A stretch of 64,000 nucleotides of DNA from NCBI GenBank assembly GCA_011947345.1, contig JAAVTG010000043.1, positions 558,001-622,000 on the forward strand. Direction: 5' to 3'. Under the pieces are notes generated by a model that was not told where the DNA came from, made no database searches, and saw nothing but the letters and a program-made list of their open reading frames with translations. This stretch comes from Phytophthora quininea. Lineage: Eukaryota > Oomycota > Peronosporomycetes > Peronosporales > Peronosporaceae. Shown one piece after another: positions 22,500-32,812 of the stretch (positions are counted from its first letter, which is position 1; each line of letters starts with the position of its first letter). A program made the translations under genes and the position numbers.

Positions 22500-22983
22500 C
22501 TTGGGCATCTCGGATGCTCCGTTCCCAGCCCCGTTGGGAGGGCTTTAATTTATTGCGGTGGCAATGCGAAACAAGTGCAATTGATGCACAAGCTACGAAC
22601 GAGACATCCATCCGGGCATGCTAATTGATTTTATTCTTCCACAGTACTCTCTACAAGTCTCTCCACGTAAAGGTTGAACGACGTGTTTATCATCGGTTGT
22701 ATGTTTTGGTCGGTTCTTGCATTCAATTTCCAATTGACCTTCATTGTTTCAGCCAGACAGCTCCTAAGGATGGGAAGGGTATACGGACGATCTTCTTCCT
22801 CCTGTAGGCCTCCGCGAAAGCCTAGTCCGTCCTGAGAGGGACTAGCTCCCAAGTGGAGTTGAGCGCAGTACCAACGTTTACAAGATAATTGGGAGCCATC
22901 TACCTCGCTTTATCTAACATAGCCATTTCGTCCAGGAAATTCTTCATCTCCACACAGATCAACTTCACCTCCAGTCCTGAAAT
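22500..22983. other. Intergenic, no supported gene
   Basis: Between copy B and the left arm of the first inverted repeat. A small perfect stem (CTAGTCC / GGACTAG) sits near 22823-22846. Short open frames only. Confidence 0.4.
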
Positions 22984-23543
22984 CGACCATCTGCATCTAC
23001 GAATTTGGGAGCCTCGCCATCGCTCGCCGTGGTGGGATTTCGTGCCGGCAGGTGCCTGCCTCGCCCGATCTCTGCCAGGCTGGCGTCGCCCCATCCGGCG
23101 CTTTTTGTCGTCGCCGAGCGCCCTTGGTCTGATCCGACGGCATTTTCCAGCCAATCCGCGGCGGACTCAGACCTTTCCGACCCTTTCATTGGCTTAAAGT
23201 GTGCCGCACGTCGCACTCTGCATATAGCTTTTCCAAGAGAAGCGCCATGGGGAGCCAGTAGTCAGGTCTCGGGAGAAAGCAGCGGGGCCCGATCGTGCTG
23301 CGTTTAGTATGGGGGCGGGTTGCGTTCCGTTCCGGGCGCCAGGCGTCGAGAGAGGCGAGCGTCCCATTCCCTCACAGCGCCGGCGTCCCCCGTCCATACG
23401 ACGAAACCGAGTCAGTCCGCACTCGCCCGCGCGCCTCGACAGCTCCTAAGCGACCAGCGACTAGTGCCCCTTAGCTTCAGGCGCAGACACGGACACGGAC
23501 ACAGCCAGCCAGCCAGTCCCACAGAGCTCCGTCCACTGCCGCT

Positions 23544-23974
23544 ATGAAGACTTCGACCGCCAAGTGCGTCCGCTGGTCCACCGTCACGGTGTACGAGTTC
23601 GGCGTGACGCTGGGCGGCAGCGCCATCCCACGACGCGGCGGGCCCTCCATCGGGCTGGCGCGCAGACCGCAGCAGGTCTGGAGCACGACGCTCGAGCAGG
23701 TGCGCAGCTGCGGCGACCTGGCGCTCACGAGACCCGGACTCTCGCCAGAGCTGGAGCGCAAGGACCGCAAGGACGGCGAGCAAAGTGCGAGCGCCGCAAG
23801 CAGCGCGTGCAGAGGGCGCGTCGCGTGCGCTGGCTCAAGCCCCTGGAGAGGATCTCAATGCTCACGAAGGCCGGCTGCAGCGAAGAGAAGATCTACCGCA
23901 TGATGATGGAGAGCTCCGACATCGCCATGAGCAGGCGCCTGTGCGTCACGATGCAGCGGGAAGTGGCGGTGTGA
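23544..23974 (+). CDS. WSTxTxxEFGV family protein, copy D (left arm)
   Basis: Short member without a long N-terminal extension: MKTSTAKCVRWSTVTVYEFG, then LGGSAIPRRGGPSIGLARRP. The frame breaks at about 23775 (GG); one extra base joins it to a frame with a basic stretch (RRKQRVQRARRVRW) and the C-terminal helix pair LERISMLTKAGCSEEKIYRM, which matches the position of GVHRFSRSQRIRLLQDAG in copies A-C. Corrected length 143 aa. The C-terminal acidic and RKRK parts of copies A-C are absent. Its reverse twin at 31529-31959 has the same break. Confidence 0.55.
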
Positions 23975-25286
23975 TGCAAAGCAGCAGCATCGCCAAATGA
24001 ACCAAGACGTTGGCCGGATAGAAGAAGGAGGCAGCAAGGTAGAGTAAGGATGAAAGGAACGACTATTTACTGGGCTTAGCAGTGGTGGATCTTGGGAGTT
24101 GTGGAAGACGTTCGCGGCGTTCAAAGCCGCCCAAGGAGGCTCGAGAGACACAAGGCTTGGTGTGACCAACGCTGAATCGATCTGCTTCGACTGCCACTGA
24201 GCTAGTGGTTGATCTTCCTGAGAGGACTATCCGCCAACGCTGCGAGACAGCGAGACGGACGTGCTGTTCAACATCAGGTCGATGGCAGCGGTTCGCGTTG
24301 CGGCTGTCGTCGCTCGGATCGTTTAGTTGACGACCTGTCCGCCTTGGCGCTGGCCATCTCGGCCTGCTTCATCTGCTTTCGTCCATTGCGCTCTGGGACT
24401 AGCTGTCTACACGCAGCAACCGTGCAAGCATCAGGCTTGCACCCCATAGATCCCAGCGAGCTGCTTGTGCCGACGCCTCGAGCCAAGATCCACCCTCTTC
24501 TTACAAACGGTCATATCACACACGTCGCAGACACGGAGTAGCCGCCTTGGTGGTGTCGCCCCAGCACGGTGGTCGGAAATGCTCCGTCGTGCTGGTTCGC
24601 GTTGCCAAAGGATCCGCTCACCTATCGGCCACACGCCACACGACGCGCGAAATGGGACCGGAATAAGAAGGGCGCACGAGCAACGGCACCAAACAGCCCA
24701 GTCGCAGTAATGCCATCGCTGGACTGTACCACCAGATCGCCCAGCAATACTCGTGGACGGCGAAACAAGCTGGCTGAGCTCAGTGCACGCCTTGGTTGGA
24801 GCTGTACTTGGGACGACGGGTAAACTTTGAACGATGAACAAGCGCCTGAGCAGCTCAGGCGTTTGACGTGCAGCAGTGCAGCAGGCAGGCATAGGCCCGT
24901 TCAACCCGGGCTCGTGTCAACCCGACCCGGCCCCCTTCTGACTGGTCGACATCTGCCGTTCAGTATGCCAACACTCGCGTAGTCAACATTTTGATGACGC
25001 CGGTCGGGGTTCGCAGCGGCCTCGCAACACCAAACCCGACCCATCGAAGTGGTTGTCTGCTCTGCTCTGCTCTGCGCTAGCGACGGCGACTGGCATCATG
25101 GCCCCTAGAAACCAGCATGATTCTGCTGACCTCCAAGGCCCGACGTAAGCCGTGTGAACGAGGAAGTGCTACGTGCCTCAAGTGGAATGCCTTGTATATT
25201 CACAGCAATAAAATAAGTTAACTCCGTGCGTCTGCGGTCGATGCTTGGTCAATTCTCTCTCTCTCGCTGCATTGCGTAGATGGCGC
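23975..25286. other. Between copies D and E: no recognised gene
   Basis: Several overlapping open frames of 80-157 codons exist on both strands, mirrored in 30221-31528. None has a motif or a composition I can tie to a protein, and their overlap suggests GC-rich chance frames. The segment also contains a short CTCTGCTCTG repeat near 25056-25076. Confidence 0.4.
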
Positions 25287-25919
25287 TCATGCGTAGTTGG
25301 CCGGGATCATGTGCGGGCGGTGGAGGAACGGGGACAGCGGGCGCTCCAGCACGACGGGAACCGCAGCAACTGGCACCGCCTTCGCCCTCCGCTCGGCAGC
25401 GTCCTCCGCCTTGGTCCTCCGACGCGAGCTGTTGATGATGTTGGCTTCGCGGGAGAACCGCAGGATCATGCCATCGCTCACGCCGGCGCTTCGAAGCAGC
25501 CGCACGCGTTCATCCGGCGTGAAGCGGTGCACTCCTTCGCAGCGCTCGGCCATCTCGCCCACGTTGGTCGTCCACGTGAACTCGGGCTCGTCGCTCAGGC
25601 CGATGGAGGGGCCTCCCTTGGTGGGCACGGAGCTGCCGCCCAATCCGACGCCGAACTCGTGCACCGTGATGGTGGACCAGCGCAGGCGCTTCTCGAGCTT
25701 GGGCTGCTTCGGAGACGTCTCCTCATTAGAGACCGACGAGCTGCGCTGTCGCTTCCTGCGGTTCTCGGGTGAGGCGGGCGGAGTACTCGCAGAAGCTGCA
25801 GCGGCTTCAACGGGGCAAAGCGTGCGCGCAGCAGAAAGCGACGATGACTGTTGTTGCTGCTGATGGATAGGGGCGTCTCCCTGTTCGTAGGCGTCTGCTG
25901 CGACGTCCTTGGGAGCCAT
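25287..25919 (-). CDS. WSTxTxxEFGV family protein, copy E (intact)
   Basis: The only uninterrupted member: 210 aa, no intron. Residues 1-75 are Ala/Ser-rich with a poly-Gln tract; a basic RKRQR patch follows and suggests nuclear location. The signature LRWSTITVHEFGVGLGGS then GGPSIGLSDEPEFTWTTNVG is at about residues 85-130, and a helix pair EGVHRFTPDERVRLLRSAG ... GMILRFSREANII at 135-165. The end is an Ala-rich stretch closing with RPHMIPANYA, like the PRMIPINYV end of A-C. It reads NVGEMAERCEG across the joint where A, B and C break, because here the codons are GTG GGC GAG rather than a pure G run. Confidence 0.75.
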   Translation of the reverse strand: MAPKDVAADAYEQGDAPIHQQQQQSSSLSAARTLCPVEAAAASASTPPASPENRRKRQRSSSVSNEETSPKQPKLEKRLRWSTITVHEFGVGLGGSSVPTKGGPSIGLSDEPEFTWTTNVGEMAERCEGVHRFTPDERVRLLRSAGVSDGMILRFSREANIINSSRRRTKAEDAAERRAKAVPVAAVPVVLERPLSPFLHRPHMIPANYA

Positions 25920-27640
25920 GGCTGCAGGTGACGAGGATAGCAGGCAGGCAGGCAGTGGTGGTGCTTCGTGCTGTCCGGAGCTGGCTCTGCTTCTTGGTCG
26001 GTCGGCCCGGTCTTTGGGTTGTGGGCCTGCTGGCTGTTTTCGAGGTTTGTTTTGGGATGTGGAGCGAGTATCTGGTTGCAGAGCGGACGCTTGCTTGACT
26101 CGCCCCTTTTAGGTCGTGTCACAAGCCCCGGTGGCGGGCCCTAGTCGCTGCGAGGTACAGCGCTCGCCACCGACAGTCCTGTTGCGAAGCGCGATCTTAG
26201 CCAGCCACGAGGTGCCTCGCTGCCTGGAAGAGCCGCTCGGAGGACTACGCACGCGCGAGATGGTCGATAGGACTCGTGCCGACATTGCAGCGAGCTTCGC
26301 GACGTCGGCGGCGTAGTGGCGACCGTTTTTCGTCCACTTCGTCCACTTACTCAAACTAGCATAGCACACGTCGCAGACTCGTGGCGAACGGCTTCACCGG
26401 AATGACGCACTCGGCTGTGGTTGCCGTGCTACCAGGCACCGACAGACCGACCACCCACCCACGGGGTACTCTGCTGGACAAAAGATTGGTTGATCATATT
26501 CGCCGATCACTACTGTGAAGAAGCCGACGGTGCACAAGTTTTGGGGTGATCGTAGTTGTCACGAGTCCGATTGAAACATGGCTCGTAGATACCTTTTCGT
26601 GAACCCGTGATCGGCGAGGGAAGGCAAGTCCTCGCTATCGTCGGTGGTTATTCCAAACAGAGCCCCAGGACAGGCATGTGCGGTTGCCATGGCGTAGCAA
26701 CAATTTGCACTGGACAGTACCGATACCTTGCAAAGCTAAACCAATCTAACGACGACATTTCCGACGTGGCAGAAGCGCCGCTACTTCAAAGTAACAATTG
26801 CTATCGCGCATCGCCCTGCTCTTAGTCCATAGCGAAGACGTATCCAAAGAGGTGCTCGGCAGCCCGGAATGACGCGATACGTTGCAGTCGACTGGCCGTC
26901 TCATCCATGCTTTAGTACGCTGGGCTACATCTTCACTCGCTGTCGGAAAAACGTACGAAAGGTGTGGGTAGTCGTGCCTTCGAGGCTGCAAGACTCCCTG
27001 CATCGCTGGTGACAGGGATCGTGTTGCGTTGCAGCGAACGAGCATCGGAGTCAACTCAACTCACTTAGCTACTGAATAGAAGTCCAATGAAGCTTCTATT
27101 TGAGACGGTCGCGGAAAAATGATTTCGTAGCCATCTCGTGGTGTAGCTGTTCGCACAACGCATCGTGGACAGCAGTGGACAGGCCTCTACGACTTGATGC
27201 GGTTGCTATTGCCACCTAAAACGCCGCGTTTTGCGCGAGTTATTAGTAGCCTCGCTCTGCTTTGGCGTTCGTCTCCGATAACCAAGCTAGCTCCGGTAAC
27301 TCAAACCAAGAGTGGACCAATTCTGTGACGTTGTGCCACTTGAAGCGATATGCTGCATCACGGTTTCGACGATGTGCATGCGTTTGCACAGGCGCGACCT
27401 TTCGTCGACGAACGAGAATTGAACGCTCGTCCACCTTCGTCCACGGCAGCCGGAACACTATTCATCTTGTCACCGCATGAATGACCACTTCCTCCGCCTT
27501 GAACGTCGTCTACCAGACCAATCTCGTCCCCACTGCCACAGCATCTTCATTCGAGTCGCCGCTCATGCGTGTTTCTGCTCGTTCAAGCACGTGCGACAGA
27601 CGAGGCTCCGAGACTGTTGTGTGACGCTAGTCCTCGGAAT

Positions 27641-27667
27641 AAAACCTCGGCGGTCCGCTAAAACCTC
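27641..27667 (+). promoter_or_regulatory. Copy 4 of the AAAACCTC / GTCCRC paired motif
   Basis: Same 27 bases as the copy at 18386, in the segmental duplication, 152 bp upstream of copy C. Confidence 0.5.
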
Positions 27668-27818
27668 GTCTCGGCCGCCGGCTAGCGGACGCAGCGGACG
27701 TCGTCAGCATCGAGCCTTTCGGCCGGTCTACGCCATTCCGCCAACTCGCCGAGCAGAGCAGAGCGCAAGAGTCAAGCGACCACAGGACCGCAGCGCACAG
27801 CAGCGGCAGTGACTGCTC

Positions 27819-28481
27819 ATGATCTCTCGAGACTGCAATCGCCCTGCCGGCAGCGCCAGCCAGAGCTGGACGGATGTGACAGGCTGCACCACCAGCTCCG
27901 ATCACGGAGCTGAGAACACTCGCTCCGCCAGCGACCGAACCGCTAGCGACGGCCGCGCTCTCTCCACGCTAGCCGGTAAGATTAATGGCAGCCTCTTCAC
28001 CAGCGGCAGTGGCGCTGAGGACAAGCAAAGGAAGACCGTGACGTGGTCCACCATCACCATCCACGAGTTCGGCGTTGGGCTGGGCGGCAGTGCACTGTCA
28101 GCCAAGGGAGGGCCTTCCATCGGTCTAGGAGATGAGCCCGAGTTCACGTGGACGACCAAGGTGGGGAGATGGCCGAGTGCAGCGAGGGCGTGCACCGCTT
28201 CAGCCGTAGCCAGCGCATTCGTCTGCTGCAAGACGCCGGAATTCCGGATGGGCTCATCACTCGCCACACCCGAGAAGCCAGCATCATTTTGGGGTCTCGT
28301 CGTCGGTCACAAACCGCGTGGGAGGACGACAGTGAGTCGGAGGAATCGGAGTGCGACGAGGAAGAAGAAGAGAGATCCCATGATGCCATCTCGAAAACGC
28401 AAAATCGACCAGGTGACGCTGGAACGCCCGGGGTCCCTGTATTTGCGCCGGCCGCGTATGATTCCGACCAACTACGTTTAG
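27819..28481 (+). CDS. WSTxTxxEFGV family protein, copy C (frame break compensated downstream)
   Basis: Same start and signature as copy A (SIGLGDEPEF here). The break at the G4 run 28163-28166 is followed by loss of two bases in the Glu-rich GAA/GAG stretch (about 28352-28372), so the original frame is regained. The result is one open frame of 220 aa whose middle (about residues 115-190) is read in the wrong frame but whose end, DPMMPSRKRKIDQV...PRMIPTNYV, is the normal family end. If the G run is really five bases, the second lesion would instead truncate the normal C-terminus. Confidence 0.55.
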   Translation: MISRDCNRPAGSASQSWTDVTGCTTSSDHGAENTRSASDRTASDGRALSTLAGKINGSLFTSGSGAEDKQRKTVTWSTITIHEFGVGLGGSALSAKGGPSIGLGDEPEFTWTTKVGRWPSAARACTASAVASAFVCCKTPEFRMGSSLATPEKPASFWGLVVGHKPRGRTTVSRRNRSATRKKKRDPMMPSRKRKIDQVTLERPGSLYLRRPRMIPTNYV

Positions 28482-28729
28482 TTGATCTCTCCTGTAATTA
28501 TTTTGAAGGCTCGCGATCTGGCTGGTCTGGAGTTGATGCGGGTATTGACGACCTACCGATGGACATTTAAATAATATTCGGCTTGGCATCGACATCCCCT
28601 TGAGTAAAAAGTTTAAGATCGGTAAATCACGATTGACAACCAACTTATGTGGATGTTCGGCACCTCTTTCGAGACGTCTTGGCCGTGAACCAAGGAAGGT
28701 AGACGCGATGCGCGATAGCAACCTGTTTC
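28482..28729. other. Spacer tail between copy C and the right arm
   Basis: Unique sequence between the end of the direct duplication and the right arm of the inverted repeat. No gene seen. Confidence 0.4.
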
Positions 28730-29593
28730 TAGCGGCGCTTCTGCCACGTCGGAAATGTCGTCGTTAGATTGGTTTAGCTTTGCAAGGTATCGGTACTGTC
28801 CAGTGCAAATTGTTGCTACGCCATGGCAACCGCACATGCCTGTCCTGGGGCTCTGTTTGGAATAACCACCGACGATAGCAAGGACTTGCCTTCCCTCGCC
28901 GATCACGGGTTCACGAAAAGGTATCTACGAGCCATGTTTCAATCGGACTCGTGACAACTACGATCACCCCAAAACTTGTGCACCGTCGGCTTCTTCACAG
29001 TAGTGATCGGCGAATATGATCAACCAATCTTTTGTCCAGCAGAGTACCCCGTGGGTGGGTGGTCGGTCTGTCGGTGCCTGGTAGCACGGCAACCACAGCC
29101 GAGTGCGTCATTCCGGTGAAGCCGTTCGCCACGAGTCTGCGACGTGTGCTATGCTAGTTTGAGTAAGTGGACGAAGTGGACGAAAAACGGTCGCCACTAC
29201 CCCGCCGACGTCGCGAAGCTCGCTGCAATGTCGGCACCAGTCCTATCGACCATCTCGCGCGTGCGTAGTCCTCCGAGCGGCTCTTCCAGGCAGCGAGGCA
29301 CCTCGTGGCTGGCTAAGATCGCGCTTCGCAACAGGACTGTCGGTGGCGAGCGCTGTACCTCGCAGCGACTAGGGCCCGCCACCGGGGCTTGTGACACGAC
29401 CTAAAAGGGGCGAGTCAAGCAAGCGTCCGCTCTGCAACCAGATACTCGCTCCACATCCCAAAACAAACCTCGAAAACAGCCAGCAGGCCCACAACCCAAA
29501 GACCGGGCCGACCGACCAAGAAGCAGAGCCAGCTCCGGACAGCACGAAGCACCACCACTGCCTGCCTGCCTGCTATCCTCGTCACCTGCAGCC

Positions 29594-30220
29594 ATGGCTC
29601 CCAAGGACGTCGCAGCAGACGCCTACGAACAGGAGACGCCCTATCCATCAGCAGCAACAACAGTCATCGTCGCTCTGCTGCGCGCACGCTTGCCCCGTTG
29701 AAGCCGCTGCAGCTTCTGCGAGTACTCCGCCCGCCTCACCCGAGAACCGCAGGAAGCGACAGCGCAGCTCGTCGGTCTCTAATGAGGAGACGTCTCCGAA
29801 GCAGCCCAAGCTCGAGAAGCGCCTGCGCTGGTCCACCATCACGGTGCACGAGTTCGGCGTCGGATTGGGCGGCAGCTCCGTGCCCACCAAGGAGGCCCCT
29901 CCATCGGCCTGAGCGACGAGCCCGAGTTCACGTGGACGACCAACGTGGGCGAGATGGCCGAGCGCTGCGAAGGAGTGCACCGCTTCACGCCGGATGAACG
30001 CGTGCGGCTGCTTCGAAGCGCCGGCGTGAGCGATGGCATGATCCTGCGGTTCTCCCGCGAAGCCAACATCATCAACAGCTCGCGTCGGAGGACCAAGGCG
30101 GAGGACGCTGCCGAGCGGAGGGCGAAGGCGGTGCCAGTTGCTGCGGTTCCCGTCGTGCTGGAGCGCCCGCTGTCCCCGTTCCTCCACCGCCCGCACATGA
30201 TCCCGGCCAACTACGCATGA
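29594..30220 (+). pseudogene. WSTxTxxEFGV family protein, copy E' (broken twin of E)
   Basis: Mirror copy of the intact gene at 25287-25919 but six bases shorter. Losses: one G and one C near the start (GGG to GG, CCCC to CCC), two Ts and then one T further on (TTT to T, TTT to TT), and one G before the GGPSIGL box (GGG to GG). As written, the frame ends after about 20 codons past the first loss. All lesions are run contractions, so it may be an intact gene read badly. Confidence 0.75.
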
Positions 30221-31528
30221 GCGCCATCTACGCAATGCAGCGAGAGAGAGAGAATTGACCAAGCATCGACCGCAGACGCACGGAGTTAACTTATTTTATT
30301 GCTGTGAATATACAAGGCATTCCACTTGAGGCACGTAGCACTTCCTCGTTCACACGGCTTACGTCGGGCCTTGAGGTCAGCAGAATCATGCTGGTTTCTA
30401 GGGGCCATGATGCCAGTCGCCGTCGCTAGCGCAGAGCAGAGCAGAGCAGACAACCACGATGGGTCGGGTTTGGTGTTGCGAGGCCGCTGCGAACCCCGAC
30501 CGGCGTCATCAAAATGTTGACTACGCGAGTGTTGGCATACTGAACGGCAGATGTCGACCAGTCAGAAGGGGGCCGGGTCGGGTTGACACGAGCCCGGGCT
30601 GAACGGGCCTATGCCTGCCTGCTGCACTGCTGCACGTCAAACGCCTGAGCTGCTCAGGCGCTTGTTCATCGTTCAAAGTTTACCCGTCGTCCCAAGTACA
30701 GCTCCAACCAAGGCGTGCACTGAGCTCAGCCAGCTTGTTTCGCCGTCCACGAGTATTGCTGGGCGATCTGGTGGTACAGTCCAGCGATGGCATTACTGCG
30801 ACTGGGCTGTTTGGTGCCGTTGCTCGTGCGCCCTTCTTATTCCGGTCCCATTTCGCGCGTCGTGTGGCGTGTGGCCGATAGGTGAGCGGATCCTTTGGCA
30901 ACGCGAACCAGCACGACGGAGCATTTCCGACCACCGTGCTGGGGCGACACCACCAAGGCGGCTACTCTGTGTCTGCGACGTGTGTGATATGACCGTTTGT
31001 AAGAAGAGGGTGGATCTTGGCTCGAGGCGTCGGCACAAGCAGCTCGCTGGGATCTATGGGGTGCAAGCCTGATGCTTGCACGGTTGCTGCGTGTAGACAG
31101 CTAGTCCCAGAGCGCAATGGACGAAAGCAGATGAAGCAGGCCGAGATGGCCAGCGCCAAGGCGGACAGGTCGTCAACTAAACGATCCGAGCGACGACAGC
31201 CGCAACGCGAACCGCTGCCATCGACCTGATGTTGAACAGCGCGTCCGTCTCGCTGTCTCGCAGCGTTGGCGGATAGTCCTCTCAGGAAGATCAACCACTA
31301 GCTCAGTGGCAGTCGAAGCAGATCGATTCAGCGTTGGTCACACCAAGCCTTGTGTCTCTCGAGCCTCCTTGGGCGGCTTTGAACGCCGCGAACGTCTTCC
31401 ACAACTCCCAAGATCCACCACTGCTAAGCCCAGTAAATAGTCGTTCCTTTCATCCTTACTCTACCTTGCTGCCTCCTTCTTCTATCCGGCCAACGTCTTG
31501 GTTCATTTGGCGATGCTGCTGCTTTGCA
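30221..31528. other. Mirror of 23975-25286: no recognised gene
   Basis: Same content as the corresponding left-arm segment, in reverse orientation. Confidence 0.4.
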
Positions 31529-31959
31529 TCACACCGCCACTTCCCGCTGCATCGTGACGCACAGGCGCCTGCTCATGGCGATGTCGGAGCTCTCCATCAT
31601 CATGCGGTAGATCTTCTCTTCGCTGCAGCCGGCCTTCGTGAGCATCGAGATCCTCTCCAGGGGCTTGAGCCAGCGCACGCGACGCGCCCTCTGCACGCGC
31701 TGCTTGCGGCGCTCGCACTTTGCTCGCCGTCCTTGCGGTCCTTGCGCTCCAGCTCTGGCGAGAGTCCGGGTCTCGTGAGCGCCAGGTCGCCGCAGCTGCG
31801 CACCTGCTCGAGCGTCGTGCTCCAGACCTGCTGCGGTCTGCGCGCCAGCCCGATGGAGGGCCCGCCGCGTCGTGGGATGGCGCTGCCGCCCAGCGTCACG
31901 CCGAACTCGTACACCGTGACGGTGGACCAGCGGACGCACTTGGCGGTCGAAGTCTTCAT
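31529..31959 (-). CDS. WSTxTxxEFGV family protein, copy D' (right arm)
   Basis: Twin of copy D with the same frame break at the equivalent position (about 31728) and one serine/cysteine-neighbour substitution in the overlapping frame. Corrected length 143 aa. Shares the signature VRWSTVTVYEFGVTLGGS. Confidence 0.55.
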
Positions 31960-32812
31960 AGCGGCAGTGGACGGAGCTCTGTGGGACTGGCTGGCTGGCT
32001 GTGTCCGTGTCCGTGTCCGTGTCTGCGCCTGAAGCTAAGGGGCACTAGTCGCTGGTCGCTTAGGAGCTGTCGAGGCGCGCGGGCGAGTGCGGACTGACTC
32101 GGTTTCGTCGTATGGACGGGGGACGCCGGCGCTGTGAGGGAATGGGACGCTCGCCTCTCTCGACGCCTGGCGCCCGGAACGGAACGCAACCCGCCCCCAT
32201 ACTAAACGCAGCACGATCGGGCCCCGCTGCTTTCTCCCGAGACCTGACTACTGGCTCCCCATGGCGCTTCTCTTGGAAAAGCTATATGCAGAGTGCGACG
32301 TGCGGCACACTTTAAGCCAATGAAAGGGTCGGAAAGGTCTGAGTCCGCCGCGGATTGGCTGGAAAATGCCGTCGGATCAGACCAAGGGCGCTCGGCGACG
32401 ACAAAAAGCGCCGGATGGGGCGACGCCAGCCTGGCAGAGATCGGGCGAGGCAGGCACCTGCCGGCACGAAATCCCACCACGGCGAGCGATGGCGCGGCTC
32501 CCAAATTCGTAGATGCAGATGGTCGGTCTTCTGGATGGTGAAAGGTGGCGAAGGACACACGAAACGGTCTGAGGAATGAGGCCGCGGGGTCTTTCCACCT
32601 CGTGAAAGGAGCGAGTCGACGTGGAGAGACTTAGAGGAATGGATGGCGTTCCGCGAGTTTAGAGTGCGAGAAGGAGAGGTGCAACAACTACTCGACTCAT
32701 TCAAGACTTTATTGAGGTGGATTGGGCAGCAAACGAATATCTTCAGCGCGACAAAGCATCGATGTTTGTTGGATGGAGCACTCTCATCACTGTAATAAGC
32801 TGCCTCCATAGC
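31960..32812. other. Flank of the right arm, no supported gene
   Basis: 31960-32525 is the mirrored 5' flank of D. 32526-32812 is unique sequence next to the pectin lyase pseudogene. A 165-codon minus-strand frame across the boundary mixes arm and unique sequence and is not supported. Confidence 0.4.

Larger units (their letters stand above)
22984..26783 (+). repeat. First inverted repeat, left arm (about 3.8 kb)
   Basis: Reverse complement of 28730-32525. Paired coordinates sum to 55503-55513; the small drifts are indels. Boundaries are sharp: outside 22984/32525 and inside 26783/28730 the sequences differ at once. The arm carries family members D and E and about 580 bp of the copy C upstream segment. 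Confidence 0.9.
26251..28481 (+). repeat. Segmental direct duplication, copy C
   Basis: Near-identical to 17001-19231. Its first 530 bp also form the inner end of the left inverted-repeat arm; the rest lies in the spacer between the arms. This order suggests that the direct duplication came first and the inverted duplication later captured part of it. Confidence 0.8.
28730..32525 (-). repeat. First inverted repeat, right arm (about 3.8 kb)
   Basis: Reverse complement of 22984-26783. Differences I located: six bases lost in E', all in runs of the same base; one more G lost and a 3-bp TTC loss near 30356-30460; one extra 6-bp unit in the GTGTCC tandem near 32000-32025; and single substitutions. 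28730-29593 repeats the copy C upstream segment and contains no supported gene. Confidence 0.9.

Noticed and set aside
18567..31959. RXLR or CRN effectors in the duplicated block
   Set aside because: No member has a secretion signal followed by RXLR-EER, or an LFLAK-type start; the basic patches and the WSTxT box point to nuclear or cytosolic proteins.
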